Source: Pseudocitrobacter faecalis (lineage in GTDB: Bacteria; Pseudomonadota; Gammaproteobacteria; Enterobacterales; Enterobacteriaceae). Taken from it: a stretch of DNA of 64,000 nt. The notes beneath the pieces were generated by a model. It had not been told where the DNA came from. It did not search any database and saw only the letters and a list, made by a program, of their open reading frames with translations. The stretch is taken from assembly GCA_003315335.1 (NCBI GenBank), contig QNRL01000001.1, positions 496,001-560,000 on the forward strand, in the 5' to 3' direction. The translations under genes were made by a program, and so were the position numbers. Of the stretch, positions 37,733 to 47,643 are shown one piece after another (within the stretch, counting starts at the first letter, position 1; each line of letters begins with the position of its first letter).

Positions 37733-39619
37733 TCACTCCCCCAGCGCCCGTCTTATCTCCACCAGCGCATTCGGATCCTCAATCGTGGTTAAATCCCCAG
37801 GATCCCTCCCCTCGCAAATCGCCTGCATCGCGCGCCTGAGCATTTTGCCGGATCGCGTTTTCGGCAATTGTGAAACAAAGTAAATCCGCGCCGGTCGTCC
37901 GAAATGACCAATCTGGTCATCCACCCGATGCTGGATTGCCTGCTCTTCCTCCTGCGCCACATCGCGTAGCAGCAGACTATCACCCTGTTTAGGAATAACA
38001 AACGCCACGGCAACCTGCCCTTTTACCGCATCCTTTACGCCCACTACCGCCACTTCCGCGACGTTACCGTAGCCGGAGATGCTCTCCTCAATCTCGCGCG
38101 TGCCGAGGCGGTGTCCGGCGATATTAATCACATCGTCCGTGCGCCCGAGGATAAAGTAATAGCCCTCATCATCCCGAATTCCCCAGTCAAAGGTCGCGTA
38201 CACAGGGCGCTCAAACAGCGACCAGTAGGTATTGACGAAACGCTCATCATTGCCCCAGATGGTCTGAATACAGCCCGGCGGCAGCGGCCCTTCAATCACC
38301 ACCATGCCCTTTTCATTCGCCGCGCATTCCTGGCCGGTATGTTCGTTGAGCAATTTAACGTGATAGCCGAACATCGGCACGCCAGGGCTGCCGAGGCGTG
38401 TCGGGCGATCGCTAAGCTCGCGGGCAATGGCCATAATTGGCCAGCCAGATTCCGTCTGCCAGTAGTTGTCGATGACCGGGATGCCCAGCGTTTCGGTCAC
38501 CCAACTGGCGGTTGGTTCATCCAACGGTTCCCCGGCGAGATACAGCACCTCCAGCGACGAAATATCATGGTTGCGAATTTGCGCAGTCGGGAATTTTTTC
38601 AGCACACGGACAGCGGTAGGTGCCGAAAACATTCGGCTAACCTGATACTTTTCAACGATCTTCCACCAGACGCTACAATCCGGCCAGGTCGGGGTACCTT
38701 CAAAAACCACCGTCGCCGTGCCCGCCAGTAGCGGCGCATAAACGATATACGAATGCCCCACCACCCAGCCAATATCCGAGGTGCAGAAGAACACACCGCC
38801 CGCTTTACCGCCAAAAATCGTCGCCATCGTCGTCGCCAGCGCCACGGCATAACCACCGACATCGCGCTGAACGCCCTTCGGTTTCCCGGTGGTGCCGGAG
38901 GTGTAGAGAATGCAGGAGATTTCGCTCGATTCTAACCAGACAACCGGCACCAGGGCATCGAGATGCTGCTCACGTAGCGTCGCGTAATCCACATCACGTT
39001 CAGCCACACGCTGCATCGGCGCCAGCCCGCGATCCACCAGCAGCACCCGTTTTGGCGGATGTTCCGCCAGCGAAATGGCATCGTCGAGCAGTTTTTTATA
39101 AGGGATCACTTTGCCCCCGCGCGATCCGCCATCCGCAGAGACGATCAGCACCGGACGCGCATCATCAATCCGCGCCGCCAGGCTGTGCGAGGCGAACCCG
39201 CCAAACACCACCGAGTGAATCGCGCCAATGCGTGCGCAGGCCAGCAGCGTAATATGCGCTTCGGCGATCATCGGCATATACACCAGCACCCGGTCGCCGC
39301 GGGAGACGCCAAGCGTTTGCAGCATCGCTGCCGTGCGATTCACCTCGGCGTGCAGCTCGCGGAAAGTAAATGTTCGCTCCTCACCGGTTTCCGCCGACAC
39401 GGCAATCAACGCCAGCGCCTCCGGTTGTGTGGCAAGCCAGCGATCGATCGCGTTATGGCATAAGTTAGTCGTACCGCCGCAAAACCAGCGGGCAAACGGC
39501 GGGTTGTCATAGTTGAGCGTGCGCGTAAACGGCGTTTGCCAGTCGATGCGCCGAGCCTGCTCGGCCCAGAATGCCTCCGGGTCGTCAATCGACCGCTGAT
39601 AGAACGTCTCATAAGACAT
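37733..39619 (-). CDS. prpE: Propionyl-CoA synthetase PrpE
   Basis: This cytoplasmic AMP-forming acyl-CoA synthetase activates propionate to propionyl-CoA, the entry to the methylcitrate cycle. It has 628 residues. The phosphate-binding loop is YTSGTTGKPKGV (about 240-251), the adenylation motifs WQTESGWP and GRTDDVINIAGHRLG follow, and the C-terminal RSGKMLRR carries the acetylation-regulated catalytic Lys. AAGGAG precedes ATG 39619. It is last in the prpBCDE operon, 21 bases after prpD. Confidence 0.96.
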   Translation of the reverse strand: MSYETFYQRSIDDPEAFWAEQARRIDWQTPFTRTLNYDNPPFARWFCGGTTNLCHNAIDRWLATQPEALALIAVSAETGEERTFTFRELHAEVNRTAAMLQTLGVSRGDRVLVYMPMIAEAHITLLACARIGAIHSVVFGGFASHSLAARIDDARPVLIVSADGGSRGGKVIPYKKLLDDAISLAEHPPKRVLLVDRGLAPMQRVAERDVDYATLREQHLDALVPVVWLESSEISCILYTSGTTGKPKGVQRDVGGYAVALATTMATIFGGKAGGVFFCTSDIGWVVGHSYIVYAPLLAGTATVVFEGTPTWPDCSVWWKIVEKYQVSRMFSAPTAVRVLKKFPTAQIRNHDISSLEVLYLAGEPLDEPTASWVTETLGIPVIDNYWQTESGWPIMAIARELSDRPTRLGSPGVPMFGYHVKLLNEHTGQECAANEKGMVVIEGPLPPGCIQTIWGNDERFVNTYWSLFERPVYATFDWGIRDDEGYYFILGRTDDVINIAGHRLGTREIEESISGYGNVAEVAVVGVKDAVKGQVAVAFVIPKQGDSLLLRDVAQEEEQAIQHRVDDQIGHFGRPARIYFVSQLPKTRSGKMLRRAMQAICEGRDPGDLTTIEDPNALVEIRRALGE

Positions 39620-39640
39620 CGAAGTCTCCTTCTGAACGGA

Positions 39641-41092
39641 TCAGATGACGAACAGATCGAGGAACGCGTTGACCGGCATCTGCTCCAGACGCTGACGGTC
39701 CAGGGAGGCCTCCAGAATGCGTTGCTGCTGACGCGCCGGGAACTGGCGCGCCAGGTTGGTTTTAAATTTCTCAATCAGCAGCGGGATCCCCTCTTCACGG
39801 CGACGGGCGTGGCCAATCGGATACTCCACCACCACTTCCTCAAAGCGGCTACCGTCAGAAAACTCGACGGTTAAGGCATTGGCAATTGAGCGTTTTTGCG
39901 GATCGTGATAATCGCGGGTAAAGGCCGGGTCTTCGTGGCAATGGGTTTTAGCGCGCAGAATATCAATGCGCGGGTCGCTGGCGATATTCTCTTCATAGTC
40001 TGCTGCCGTCAGGCGGCCAAACAACAGCGGGATGGCGACCATGTACTGAATGCAGTGATCGCGGTCGGCGGGGTTAGTAAGTGGCCCTTTTTTATCGATG
40101 ATGCGAATACAGGCTTCATGCGTGCGAATAGTCACGCGCTCAATATCCGCCGCGGTTTTCCCCGCCGCGACCATTTTTTGATGTAACGTCATCGCGGCTT
40201 CCACGGCTGTTTGCGAGTGGAACTCTGCCGGGAAGGAGATTTTAAACAGCACGTTCTCCATCACGTAGCTACCGTAAGGGCGCTGGAAGCGGAACGTTTC
40301 CCCTTTAAATGAGACATCATAGAAGCCCCAGGTTTTGGCGGTCAGCGCCGTGGGATACCCCATCTCACCCGTCTGCGCCATCAGTGCCAGCCGCACCGCG
40401 CGTGATGTGGCGTCACCCGCCGCCCAGGATTTACGCGTGCCGGTGTTCGGCGCATGCCGATAGGTACGCAGCGACTGCCCATCAACCCACGCCAAAGAAA
40501 CAGCGTTTAAGATCTCATCACGGCTCAGGCCGAGCATCTCAGCCACCACCGCTGTCGACGCCACTTTCACCAGCAGCACATGATCCAGCCCCACCTTGTT
40601 AAAAGCGTTTTCCAGCGCAATGCAGCCCTGAATTTCATGTGCCTTAATCATGCCCGCCAGCACTTTCTGCATGGTGAGTGGCGCTTTACCTGCGGCTACC
40701 GCGTTACGCGACAGCCAGTCGGCCACCGCCAGAATACCGCCAAGGTTGTCGGAAGGATGCCCCCACTCCGCCGCCAGCCAGGTATCGTTGAAATCGAGCC
40801 AGCGGATCATCGCGCCAATGTTAAAAGCCGCCTGCACCGGGTCGAGCTGGAACTGCGTACCCGGCACTTTTGCGCCGTTGGGCACCACCGTTCCCGGCAC
40901 AATCGGCCCCATCAGTTTTTTACATGCCGGATACTCCAGCGCTTCCAGCCCGCAGCCCAGCGTGTCGAGCAGGCAGTAATGCGCGGTATTCCACGCAACG
41001 GTAGAATCAATCTGGTAATTCATCACGTAATCCACGATATCGACGATTTCCTGGTCGAATGCCTGATGAAGATTGGTCATCGGTTGAGACAT
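39641..41092 (-). CDS. prpD: 2-methylcitrate dehydratase PrpD
   Basis: PrpD dehydrates 2-methylcitrate to 2-methyl-cis-aconitate without an iron-sulfur cluster. It has 483 residues, the E. coli/Salmonella length, of the MmgE/PrpD family ([43 protein letters not shown]). The fold has a helical domain with a capping lid. It lies 44 bases after prpC and 21 bases before prpE in the operon. Confidence 0.96.
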   Translation of the reverse strand: MSQPMTNLHQAFDQEIVDIVDYVMNYQIDSTVAWNTAHYCLLDTLGCGLEALEYPACKKLMGPIVPGTVVPNGAKVPGTQFQLDPVQAAFNIGAMIRWLDFNDTWLAAEWGHPSDNLGGILAVADWLSRNAVAAGKAPLTMQKVLAGMIKAHEIQGCIALENAFNKVGLDHVLLVKVASTAVVAEMLGLSRDEILNAVSLAWVDGQSLRTYRHAPNTGTRKSWAAGDATSRAVRLALMAQTGEMGYPTALTAKTWGFYDVSFKGETFRFQRPYGSYVMENVLFKISFPAEFHSQTAVEAAMTLHQKMVAAGKTAADIERVTIRTHEACIRIIDKKGPLTNPADRDHCIQYMVAIPLLFGRLTAADYEENIASDPRIDILRAKTHCHEDPAFTRDYHDPQKRSIANALTVEFSDGSRFEEVVVEYPIGHARRREEGIPLLIEKFKTNLARQFPARQQQRILEASLDRQRLEQMPVNAFLDLFVI

Positions 41093-41136
41093 ATTGGTTT
41101 TCCCGTTTTCGTTATTGTCAGAGGTAAGCAGGTGAA

Positions 41137-42303
41137 TTACTGGCGATTTTCCAGCGCGACAAAAGGTTTATCTTCCGGCCCGGTATAGTTGGCAGACGGG
41201 CGGATGATTTTATTGTCCTGGCGCTGTTCTATGACGTGGGCCGACCAGCCCGTCACACGCGCCATCACAAACAGCGGCGTGAACATCGCGGTGGGCACGC
41301 CCATCATGTTGTAGGAAACTGCCGAGAACCAATCGAGATTGGGGAACATCTTCTTGGTTTCCCACATCACCGTTTCCAGGCGGTCGGCGATGTCATACAT
41401 CTTCATGGAACCCGCTTCACGGGAAAGCTGATGGGCGATGGTTTTGATCACCTGATGACGCGGGTCGGAGATCGTATACACCGGGTGACCGAAGCCGATA
41501 ACCACTTCTTTGTTGTCGATACGGCGGCGAATATCCTGCTCGGCTTCGTCCGGCGTTTCATAGCGTTGCTGAATATCCAGTGACACTTCATTGGCCCCGC
41601 CGTGCTTCGGCCCGCGCAGCGCGCCAATCCCGCCGATAATGGCGGAATAGATATCCGAACCGGTTCCGGCTATCACCCGCGAGGCAAACGTTGAGGCGTT
41701 AAATTCGTGTTCGGCATAGAGAATGAGCGAGGCGTGCATCGCCTTCACCTGGCTTTGTGGCGGTTTGTGTCCGTGCAGCAGGTGCAAAAAATGACCACCA
41801 ATGGAGTCGTCATCGGTTTCCGGCTGAATACGCTCACCGTTGTGGCTGTAGTGATACCAGTAGAGAAGAATGGAGCCGAGCGACGCCAGCAGCTTATCCG
41901 CGATATCGCGTGCGCCGGATACCGAATGTTCCTCTTTCTCTGGCAATGTACAGCCCAGCGCGGAGACGCCGGTGCGTAACACATCCATAGGGTGCGATGC
42001 CGCGGGCAACGATTCCAGCACGATCCGCACATTAGCAGGCAGGCCGCGCAGCGCTTTCAGCCGCGTTTTGTAGGCATGCAGTTCATCACGATTAGGCAGT
42101 TTGCCGTGAATCAGCAGATATGCCACCTCTTCAAACTCGCAGTGCTTCGCGAGGTCGAGAATGTCATAGCCGCGATAGTGCAGATCGTTGCCGCTCTTGC
42201 CCACGGAGCAGAGTGCTGTATTTCCGGCAGGCACACCGGAGAGCGCCACGGATTTTTTCGGTTTTGTGGCAGTCGTGTTTTGCAAAATGGTCGCTTCGCT
42301 CAT
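41137..42303 (-). CDS. prpC: 2-methylcitrate synthase PrpC
   Basis: PrpC condenses propionyl-CoA with oxaloacetate to 2-methylcitrate. It has 388 residues of the citrate synthase family. The catalytic His-His-Asp set is visible in [27 protein letters not shown] and the late VSYNMMGVP region with its preceding DWFSA. It lies 39 bases after prpB in the operon. Confidence 0.96.
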   Translation of the reverse strand: MSEATILQNTTATKPKKSVALSGVPAGNTALCSVGKSGNDLHYRGYDILDLAKHCEFEEVAYLLIHGKLPNRDELHAYKTRLKALRGLPANVRIVLESLPAASHPMDVLRTGVSALGCTLPEKEEHSVSGARDIADKLLASLGSILLYWYHYSHNGERIQPETDDDSIGGHFLHLLHGHKPPQSQVKAMHASLILYAEHEFNASTFASRVIAGTGSDIYSAIIGGIGALRGPKHGGANEVSLDIQQRYETPDEAEQDIRRRIDNKEVVIGFGHPVYTISDPRHQVIKTIAHQLSREAGSMKMYDIADRLETVMWETKKMFPNLDWFSAVSYNMMGVPTAMFTPLFVMARVTGWSAHVIEQRQDNKIIRPSANYTGPEDKPFVALENRQ

Positions 42304-42342
42304 ACTGGCCTCGTCTTATTATGTTGTGTAGGGTAAAACCGT

Positions 42343-43233
42343 TTACTTGCCGCGTTTGCTGGCAAACAGGGCGTCGAGTTTCTCTTCAAACTGGTAGTAG
42401 TTGATGCTTTCGTAGAGTTCGCTGCGGGTCTGCATGATGTCGATAACGCTCTTCTGCGTGCCTTCCTGACGCAGGACGTTATAGACCTGTTCCGCGGCGC
42501 GGTTCATGGCGCGGAAGGCCGACAGCGGATAAAGCGCCATCGCCACGTGCGCGCTGCGCAGTTCGTCGGTGGTGAACAGCGGCGTCGCACCGAATTCGGT
42601 GATATTGGCAAGAATCGGTACCTGCACCGCATCGGCAAACTGGCGATACATCGACAGCTCAGTAATGGCTTCCGGGAACAGCATGTCGGCCCCGGCTTCG
42701 ATATAGGCGCGGGCGCGTTCAATGGCCGCCTCCAGCCCTTCCACCGCCAGCGCGTCGGTACGCGCCATAATCACAAAGTCCGGATCGGTACGGGCATCCA
42801 CGGCGGCTTTAATGCGATCGACCATCTCTTCGGTTGAGACAATCTCTTTATTCGGGCGATGGCCGCAGCGTTTCGCTCCCACCTGATCTTCAATATGCAG
42901 CCCCGCCGCACCGGCTTTACTCACCGATTTCACCGTACGCGCCACGTTAAATGCCGACGCGCCAAACCCGCTATCAACGTCCACCAACAGCGGCAGCGAA
43001 CAGACATCGGTAATACGGCGAATGTCGGTCAGCACATCGTCCAGACCAGTGATGCCTAAATCAGGCAGCCCAAGCGACCCCGCCGCCACGCCGCCGCCGG
43101 AGAGATAAATCGCCTGAAACCCGGCCCGCTGCGCCAGCAAAGCGTGGTTTGCGTTGATGGTGCCTGAAATTTGCAGCGGTGATTCTTTGCTCAGTGCCTG
43201 GCGGAACGCCTGACCCGGTGATTGAGTGCTCAT
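42343..43233 (-). CDS. prpB: 2-methylisocitrate lyase PrpB
   Basis: PrpB splits 2-methylisocitrate into pyruvate and succinate, completing propionate oxidation. It has 296 residues from ATG 43233 (GAGG five bases upstream), the E. coli length; a GTG two codons earlier is within the ribosome site. The isocitrate-lyase-family catalytic loop [10 protein letters not shown] (about 121-130) and the metal-binding VDVDSGFG (about 85-92) are intact. It is first in the operon and behind a sigma54 promoter 50-65 bases upstream of its start. Confidence 0.96.
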   Translation of the reverse strand: MSTQSPGQAFRQALSKESPLQISGTINANHALLAQRAGFQAIYLSGGGVAAGSLGLPDLGITGLDDVLTDIRRITDVCSLPLLVDVDSGFGASAFNVARTVKSVSKAGAAGLHIEDQVGAKRCGHRPNKEIVSTEEMVDRIKAAVDARTDPDFVIMARTDALAVEGLEAAIERARAYIEAGADMLFPEAITELSMYRQFADAVQVPILANITEFGATPLFTTDELRSAHVAMALYPLSAFRAMNRAAEQVYNVLRQEGTQKSVIDIMQTRSELYESINYYQFEEKLDALFASKRGK

Positions 43234-43280
43234 GCACACCTCTTTGTTGTTTAAATGTTGCCCTCACGTAACAAAACAAG

Positions 43281-43296
43281 AGCAAGCGATATGCCA
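43281..43296 (-). promoter_or_regulatory. Sigma54 promoter of prpBCDE
   Basis: The minus strand reads TGGCATATCGCTTGCT, a complete -24/-12 element with GG and GC ten bases apart, located 48 bases upstream of the prpB start. It fits the known requirement of prpBCDE for RpoN and PrpR. Confidence 0.9.
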
Positions 43297-43373
43297 GAAC
43301 GGCTGCGTGGGATCACAAAAAACAAAACAACAGAATATTGGTAATAAAATCATCATGTTGAATACACTGCTTC

Positions 43374-43387
43374 ACGCGATATCGCGT
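43374..43387. promoter_or_regulatory. Perfect 14-base palindrome in the prpB-prpR gap
   Basis: ACGCGATATCGCGT is self-complementary over all 14 bases and sits between the sigma54 promoter and the GTTTC/GAAAC array. It may be an additional protein-binding site; no known consensus was matched. Confidence 0.4.
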
Positions 43388-43416
43388 AAGCATGCGGGTA
43401 AAGCGCTTCAGCTAAC

Positions 43417-43462
43417 GTTTCAGGGATTGTTTCGCCTCTTGTTTTTGAAACATCTATGAAAC
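43417..43462. promoter_or_regulatory. Paired GTTTC / GAAAC inverted repeats, probable PrpR upstream activating site
   Basis: Two GTTTC units (43417, 43429) are mirrored by two GAAAC units (43447, 43458), giving two nested dyads sharing a centre near 43440. They are about 150 bases upstream of the sigma54 promoter and about 45 bases before the prpR start, a position suited both to enhancer action on prpB and to autoregulation of prpR. Assignment to PrpR is inference. Confidence 0.55.
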
Positions 43463-43505
43463 ACAACTACAACAGATCAGGTCTCCCTCATGTGAGTGCG
43501 TTGTC

Positions 43506-45086
43506 ATGACCGATAACATCACGCCAGCGGCAAAACCGGTTATCTGGACCGTCTCAGTGACGCGCCTGTTTGATCTGTTCCGCGATATCAGCCTTGAGTT
43601 CGACCATCTGGCAACCATTACGCCGATTCAGCTCGGCTTTGAGAAAGCGGTGCAGTACATCCGCCAGAAACTGGCCACTGAACACTGCGACGCGATTATT
43701 GCCGCCGGTTCGAACGGCGCGTATCTGAAAAGTCGCCTCTCGGTGCCGGTTATCCTTATCCACCCCGGCGGATTTGACCTGTTACAGGCGCTGGGCAAAG
43801 CACGCCGCGTGGCCGACCGGATCGGCGTCATCACCTACAAAGCGCCGCTTCCCGCGCTGCAGGAGTTTCAGAAAAGTTTTCATCTCCCGCTCGAACAGCG
43901 CAGCTATGTCACTGAAGAGGATGCCCGTAGCCAGATAACCGAGTTGAAAGCCGCCGGGATCCGCGTAGTGGTCGGTGCCGGGCTAGTGACCGAACTCGCC
44001 GAAGAGGCCGGGCTTGCGGCAGTCTTTCTCTATTCGGCTGCCACGGTGCGCCAGGCGTTCAGCGATGCGCTGGATATGACCCGCTTTTCCGACACCGTGC
44101 GCAGCACCGCCCAACGCGACACCCTGCGTACCCGCTACGGCCTGGGCGATCTGGTCGGTGAATCGGCAATAATGGAACAGGTACGCCGAACGATTCTGCT
44201 CTATGCGCGTTCCCCGGCGGCGGTGTTAATTGAAGGCGAAACCGGCACCGGGAAAGAGCTGGCGGCGCAGGCACTGCATCAGGAGTATTTTGCCCGCCAT
44301 CGCCCACGCGCGGGCCGTGGCTCGCCGCCTTTTGTGGCGATCAACTGCGGGGCAATAGCGGAGTCGTTGCTGGAAGCCGAGTTGTTTGGCTATGAAGAAG
44401 GCGCGTTTACCGGCTCACGACGCGGCGGGCGCAGCGGCTTGCTGGAAACCGCCAACGGTGGAACGCTGTTTCTCGATGAAATTGGCGAAATGCCGCTGCA
44501 TCTGCAAACGCGCTTGCTTCGCGTACTGGAGGAAAAGCGCGTGACGCGTGTTGGGGGTCAGCAGCCGCTGAACGTTGAGTTTCGTGTCATCAGCGCGACG
44601 CATTGCGACCTGCATCAAGCCGTCGCCGAGGGGCGTTTTCGTGCCGATCTCTTTTTCCGCCTGAGCGCCTTACGTCTACGCATTCCCGCTCTGCGCGAGC
44701 GTGGTGACGATATCGCCCTGCTGGCGCGACGCTACCTGACGCAATCGCTGGCGGCACTGGATTCGCCCCTGAGCGACGCTCTCCATCGACGCATCACACT
44801 CTGTCTGCCGCCGTTATTGCGCTACGCCTGGCCTGGCAATATTCGCGAACTTCGTAATCTCTGCGAGCGGCTGGCACTGCTGCTCAGTAGCGATATGGTC
44901 GGCGATGAACGAGAGCTTGCAACGCTTCTGCCAGAGCTGTATGACGCGGAAGATACGCTCACATTTGCACCATCAGCCACCGACGCGCTGGCGCAGTGTG
45001 GCGGCGATCGCAGCGCCGCCGCGCGTTATCTGGGCGTCAGCCGCACCACATTCTGGCGACGGCTGAAAGCGGAACAGGCGCGTTAA
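43506..45086 (+). CDS. prpR: Propionate catabolism sigma54-dependent activator PrpR
   Basis: PrpR senses 2-methylcitrate and activates the prpB promoter. It has 526 residues: N-terminal PrpR_N sensory domain (about 1-190), AAA+ domain with Walker A GETGTGKE (about 238), the sigma54-contact loop [10 protein letters not shown] (GAFTGA variant with Ser, about 299), Walker [12 protein letters not shown], and a C-terminal Fis-type helix-turn-helix ([18 protein letters not shown]). It is divergent from prpB and its stop overlaps the convergent urtE stop. The GAFTGS reading at the final position of the loop is seen in some PrpR proteins. Confidence 0.95.
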   Translation: MTDNITPAAKPVIWTVSVTRLFDLFRDISLEFDHLATITPIQLGFEKAVQYIRQKLATEHCDAIIAAGSNGAYLKSRLSVPVILIHPGGFDLLQALGKARRVADRIGVITYKAPLPALQEFQKSFHLPLEQRSYVTEEDARSQITELKAAGIRVVVGAGLVTELAEEAGLAAVFLYSAATVRQAFSDALDMTRFSDTVRSTAQRDTLRTRYGLGDLVGESAIMEQVRRTILLYARSPAAVLIEGETGTGKELAAQALHQEYFARHRPRAGRGSPPFVAINCGAIAESLLEAELFGYEEGAFTGSRRGGRSGLLETANGGTLFLDEIGEMPLHLQTRLLRVLEEKRVTRVGGQQPLNVEFRVISATHCDLHQAVAEGRFRADLFFRLSALRLRIPALRERGDDIALLARRYLTQSLAALDSPLSDALHRRITLCLPPLLRYAWPGNIRELRNLCERLALLLSSDMVGDERELATLLPELYDAEDTLTFAPSATDALAQCGGDRSAAARYLGVSRTTFWRRLKAEQAR

Positions 45087-45781
45087 ATCGCCACCAACCC
45101 CCGCACGCCCTGCGCCTCCATTTCATCACCGCGCCCGCGCTGAATAATCGCTCCGCGCGACATCACCAGATAGTTATCCGCAAGTTCGGCGGCAAAGTCA
45201 TAAAACTGCTCCACCAGCAGAATCGCCATGTCGCCGCGATTGGCGAGGCTTCTGATCACCGCGCCAATCTCTTTGATGACCGATGGCTGAATGCCTTCGG
45301 TTGGTTCATCAAGAATAAGCAGTTCAGGCCGACAGGCGAGCGCGCGGCCAATCGCCAGTTGCTGCTGTTGCCCGCCGGACAAATCGCCGCCGCGTCGCTG
45401 TTTCATTTCACGCAGCACCGGGAAGAGTTCATAGATCTCTTGCGGCACCGCGTTTGCGTCACGCCCGGAGAAACGCGCCAGCCCCATCAACAGGTTTTCT
45501 TCTACCGTCAGACGCGGGAATATTTCGCGCCCCTGCGGCACATACGCAATCCCTTGCTGCACGCGCTGATGCGGCTTCATCCCGTTAATCACCTTCCCTT
45601 TCCAGCGGATCTCACCGGATTTTGCCGGAATCACGCCCATCAGACATTTCAGCAGTGTGGTTTTTCCCACGCCGTTACGCCCTAACAGGCAGGTGATTTC
45701 ACCCGGCGTGGTGTCGAACGATAAGCCGCGCAGAATGTGGCTGCCGCCGTAATATTGATTAAGATCCTGAACCTGCAACAT
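45083..45781 (-). CDS. urtE: Urea ABC transporter ATP-binding protein UrtE
   Basis: This is one of two ATPases of the branched-chain-amino-acid-type urea importer, 232 residues, LivF family. Walker A is GRNGVGKTT (about 33-41), signature [15 protein letters not shown], Walker [14 protein letters not shown]. It is the last gene of the urt group, one base after urtD, and its stop overlaps convergent prpR. Urea specificity comes from the UrtA and operon context, not from this sequence alone. Confidence 0.93.
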   Translation of the reverse strand: MLQVQDLNQYYGGSHILRGLSFDTTPGEITCLLGRNGVGKTTLLKCLMGVIPAKSGEIRWKGKVINGMKPHQRVQQGIAYVPQGREIFPRLTVEENLLMGLARFSGRDANAVPQEIYELFPVLREMKQRRGGDLSGGQQQQLAIGRALACRPELLILDEPTEGIQPSVIKEIGAVIRSLANRGDMAILLVEQFYDFAAELADNYLVMSRGAIIQRGRGDEMEAQGVRGLVAI

Positions 45782-45782
45782 A

Positions 45783-46574
45783 TTAGCGCCCCAGATAAAC
45801 GTCGATAACCTGCTCGTTGGCCTGCACGTCGCGCAACGAGCCCTCCGCCAGCACCTGCCCCTGATGCAGCACCGTCACGTGGTCGGCGATACTCTCGACA
45901 AAACCCATATCGTGCTCAACCACCATCAGTGAATGCTTTCCAGCGAGCGTCCGAAACAGTTCGGCGATATATTCCGTTTCCGCATCCGTCAGCCCGGCGG
46001 CGGGTTCATCCAGCAGCAACAGATGCGGCTCCTGCACCAGCAGCATGCCAATTTCCAAAAACTGCTTTTGCCCGTGGGATAGCAACCCCGCAGCGCGCTG
46101 GCTGGCGTCGGTAAGGCGCAGCAGATGCAGCACTTCATTGATGCGATCCCGCTGCTCGCCGCTGAGTTTAGCGCGCAGGCTGTGCCACACGGATTTATCG
46201 TTTTTTTGCGCGATTTCGAGGTTTTCCAGCACCGTCAGCGCGTCAAACACGGTGGGTTTCTGAAACTTGCGGCCAATCCCCGCGCGGGCAATCTCAACGG
46301 GCGATAAGGTGCGCAGATCGATAGTCTGATCGTAAAAAATCCGCCCATTATCTGGCTGCGTTTTCCCGGTGATCACATCCATCAGCGTGGTTTTGCCCGC
46401 GCCGTTAGGGCCAATCACGCAGCGCAGTTCACCCACGCCAATGGACAAAGAGAGGTCGGTTAATGCGCGAAACCCATCAAACGTAACGTTGATATTTTCC
46501 AGCTGCAGCACCGGATCGGTTTTATCGCGATAGCGGTCTTGTGGCAGCGGCTGGGTAAAAAGGGAATCAGTCAT
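45783..46574 (-). CDS. urtD: Urea ABC transporter ATP-binding protein UrtD
   Basis: This second ATPase of the urea importer has 263 residues from ATG 46574 (GGAGGAAGC upstream), LivG family. Walker A is GPNGAGKTT (about 46-54); the signature motif is LLSHGQKQFLEIGMLL, with the LSHGQ form typical of UrtD, and Walker B is LLLLDEPAAGLTD. The start lies eight bases inside urtC. A longer frame to 46598 is not supported by a ribosome site. Confidence 0.93.
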   Translation of the reverse strand: MTDSLFTQPLPQDRYRDKTDPVLQLENINVTFDGFRALTDLSLSIGVGELRCVIGPNGAGKTTLMDVITGKTQPDNGRIFYDQTIDLRTLSPVEIARAGIGRKFQKPTVFDALTVLENLEIAQKNDKSVWHSLRAKLSGEQRDRINEVLHLLRLTDASQRAAGLLSHGQKQFLEIGMLLVQEPHLLLLDEPAAGLTDAETEYIAELFRTLAGKHSLMVVEHDMGFVESIADHVTVLHQGQVLAEGSLRDVQANEQVIDVYLGR

Positions 46575-47643
46575 GCTTCCTCCGTTTGAGCAGGCCAATC
46601 ACGCCGCGTGGTAAAAACAGGGTCACCAGAATAAACATCAGGCCGAGGAAAAAGAGCCAGTAGTCCGGGAAGGCGACGGTAAACCAGCTTTTCGCACCGT
46701 TCACAATGCCCGCGCCCAGCACCGGGCCAATCAGCGATCCGCGCCCGCCGAGCGCCACCCAAATCGCCGCCTCGATGGAATTAGTGGGCGACATTTCACT
46801 GGGGTTGATAATGCCCACCTGCGGCACATACAGCGCCCCCGCCAGACCACACAATACCGCCGAGAGCGTCCAGACGAACAGCTTGAAACCACGCGGATCG
46901 TAGCCGCAGAACATCAGGCGATTTTCCGCATCGCGCACGCCGGTCAGCACCCGGCCAAACTTGCTGCGAGTCAGCGCCACGCCGATTGCCAGCGCCGCCA
47001 CCAGCAGCAACACGGTGGCGATAAACAGCGCGATGCGCGTGCCCGTCGCCGATACCGGAAAGCCTAAAATGGTGGTGAATCCCGTAAAGCCGTTATTGCC
47101 GCCAAAACCGGTTTCGTTACGGAAAAATAGCAACATACCCGCGTAGGTCAGCGCCTGTGTCATGATCGAGAAGTAGACATCTTTAATCCGCGAGCGGAAA
47201 GCGAAGTAGCCAAACAGCAGCGCCAGCAGGCCAGGTACCAGAATGATCAGGCACAGCGCCCAGGCAAAATGCTGGGTACCGACCCAGAACCACGGCAGTT
47301 CCGTCCACGAGAGAAATGACATAAACGCCGGTAAGCTGTCGCCTGCGGCCTGGCGCATCAGGTACATGCCCATCGCGTAGCCGCCAAGGGCAAAGAACAA
47401 CCCGTGCCCGAGTGACAGCAGCCCGGCGTAGCCCCACACCAGATCCAGCGCCACGGCGACAATCGCATAGCACAGAATTTTGCCGATTAGCGTAAGCGTG
47501 TAGGTTGACATCGCCAGCGGATGCGCCGCAGGCAACAGCGCCAGAAACGGCAGAATCAGCAGCGCAATGAAAATCAACGCGCCGAGTGCGCCCGACACAC
47601 GCGGCGCGTGGCGGGCTAAAGTCAGTGTCAGTGGCTGGCTCAT
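46567..47643 (-). CDS. urtC: Urea ABC transporter permease UrtC
   Basis: This is an inner-membrane permease of the LivM type, 358 residues, with about nine membrane segments and the conserved YAGLLSLGHGLFFALGGYAMGMY (first about 70-93). The N-terminal half (LPAAHPL) and QVGIINPSEMSPTNSIE are usual in UrtC. Its ATG overlaps the urtB stop by one base (TGATG), so the pair is coupled. It forms the membrane channel with UrtB. Confidence 0.93.
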   Translation of the reverse strand: MSQPLTLTLARHAPRVSGALGALIFIALLILPFLALLPAAHPLAMSTYTLTLIGKILCYAIVAVALDLVWGYAGLLSLGHGLFFALGGYAMGMYLMRQAAGDSLPAFMSFLSWTELPWFWVGTQHFAWALCLIILVPGLLALLFGYFAFRSRIKDVYFSIMTQALTYAGMLLFFRNETGFGGNNGFTGFTTILGFPVSATGTRIALFIATVLLLVAALAIGVALTRSKFGRVLTGVRDAENRLMFCGYDPRGFKLFVWTLSAVLCGLAGALYVPQVGIINPSEMSPTNSIEAAIWVALGGRGSLIGPVLGAGIVNGAKSWFTVAFPDYWLFFLGLMFILVTLFLPRGVIGLLKRRKHD

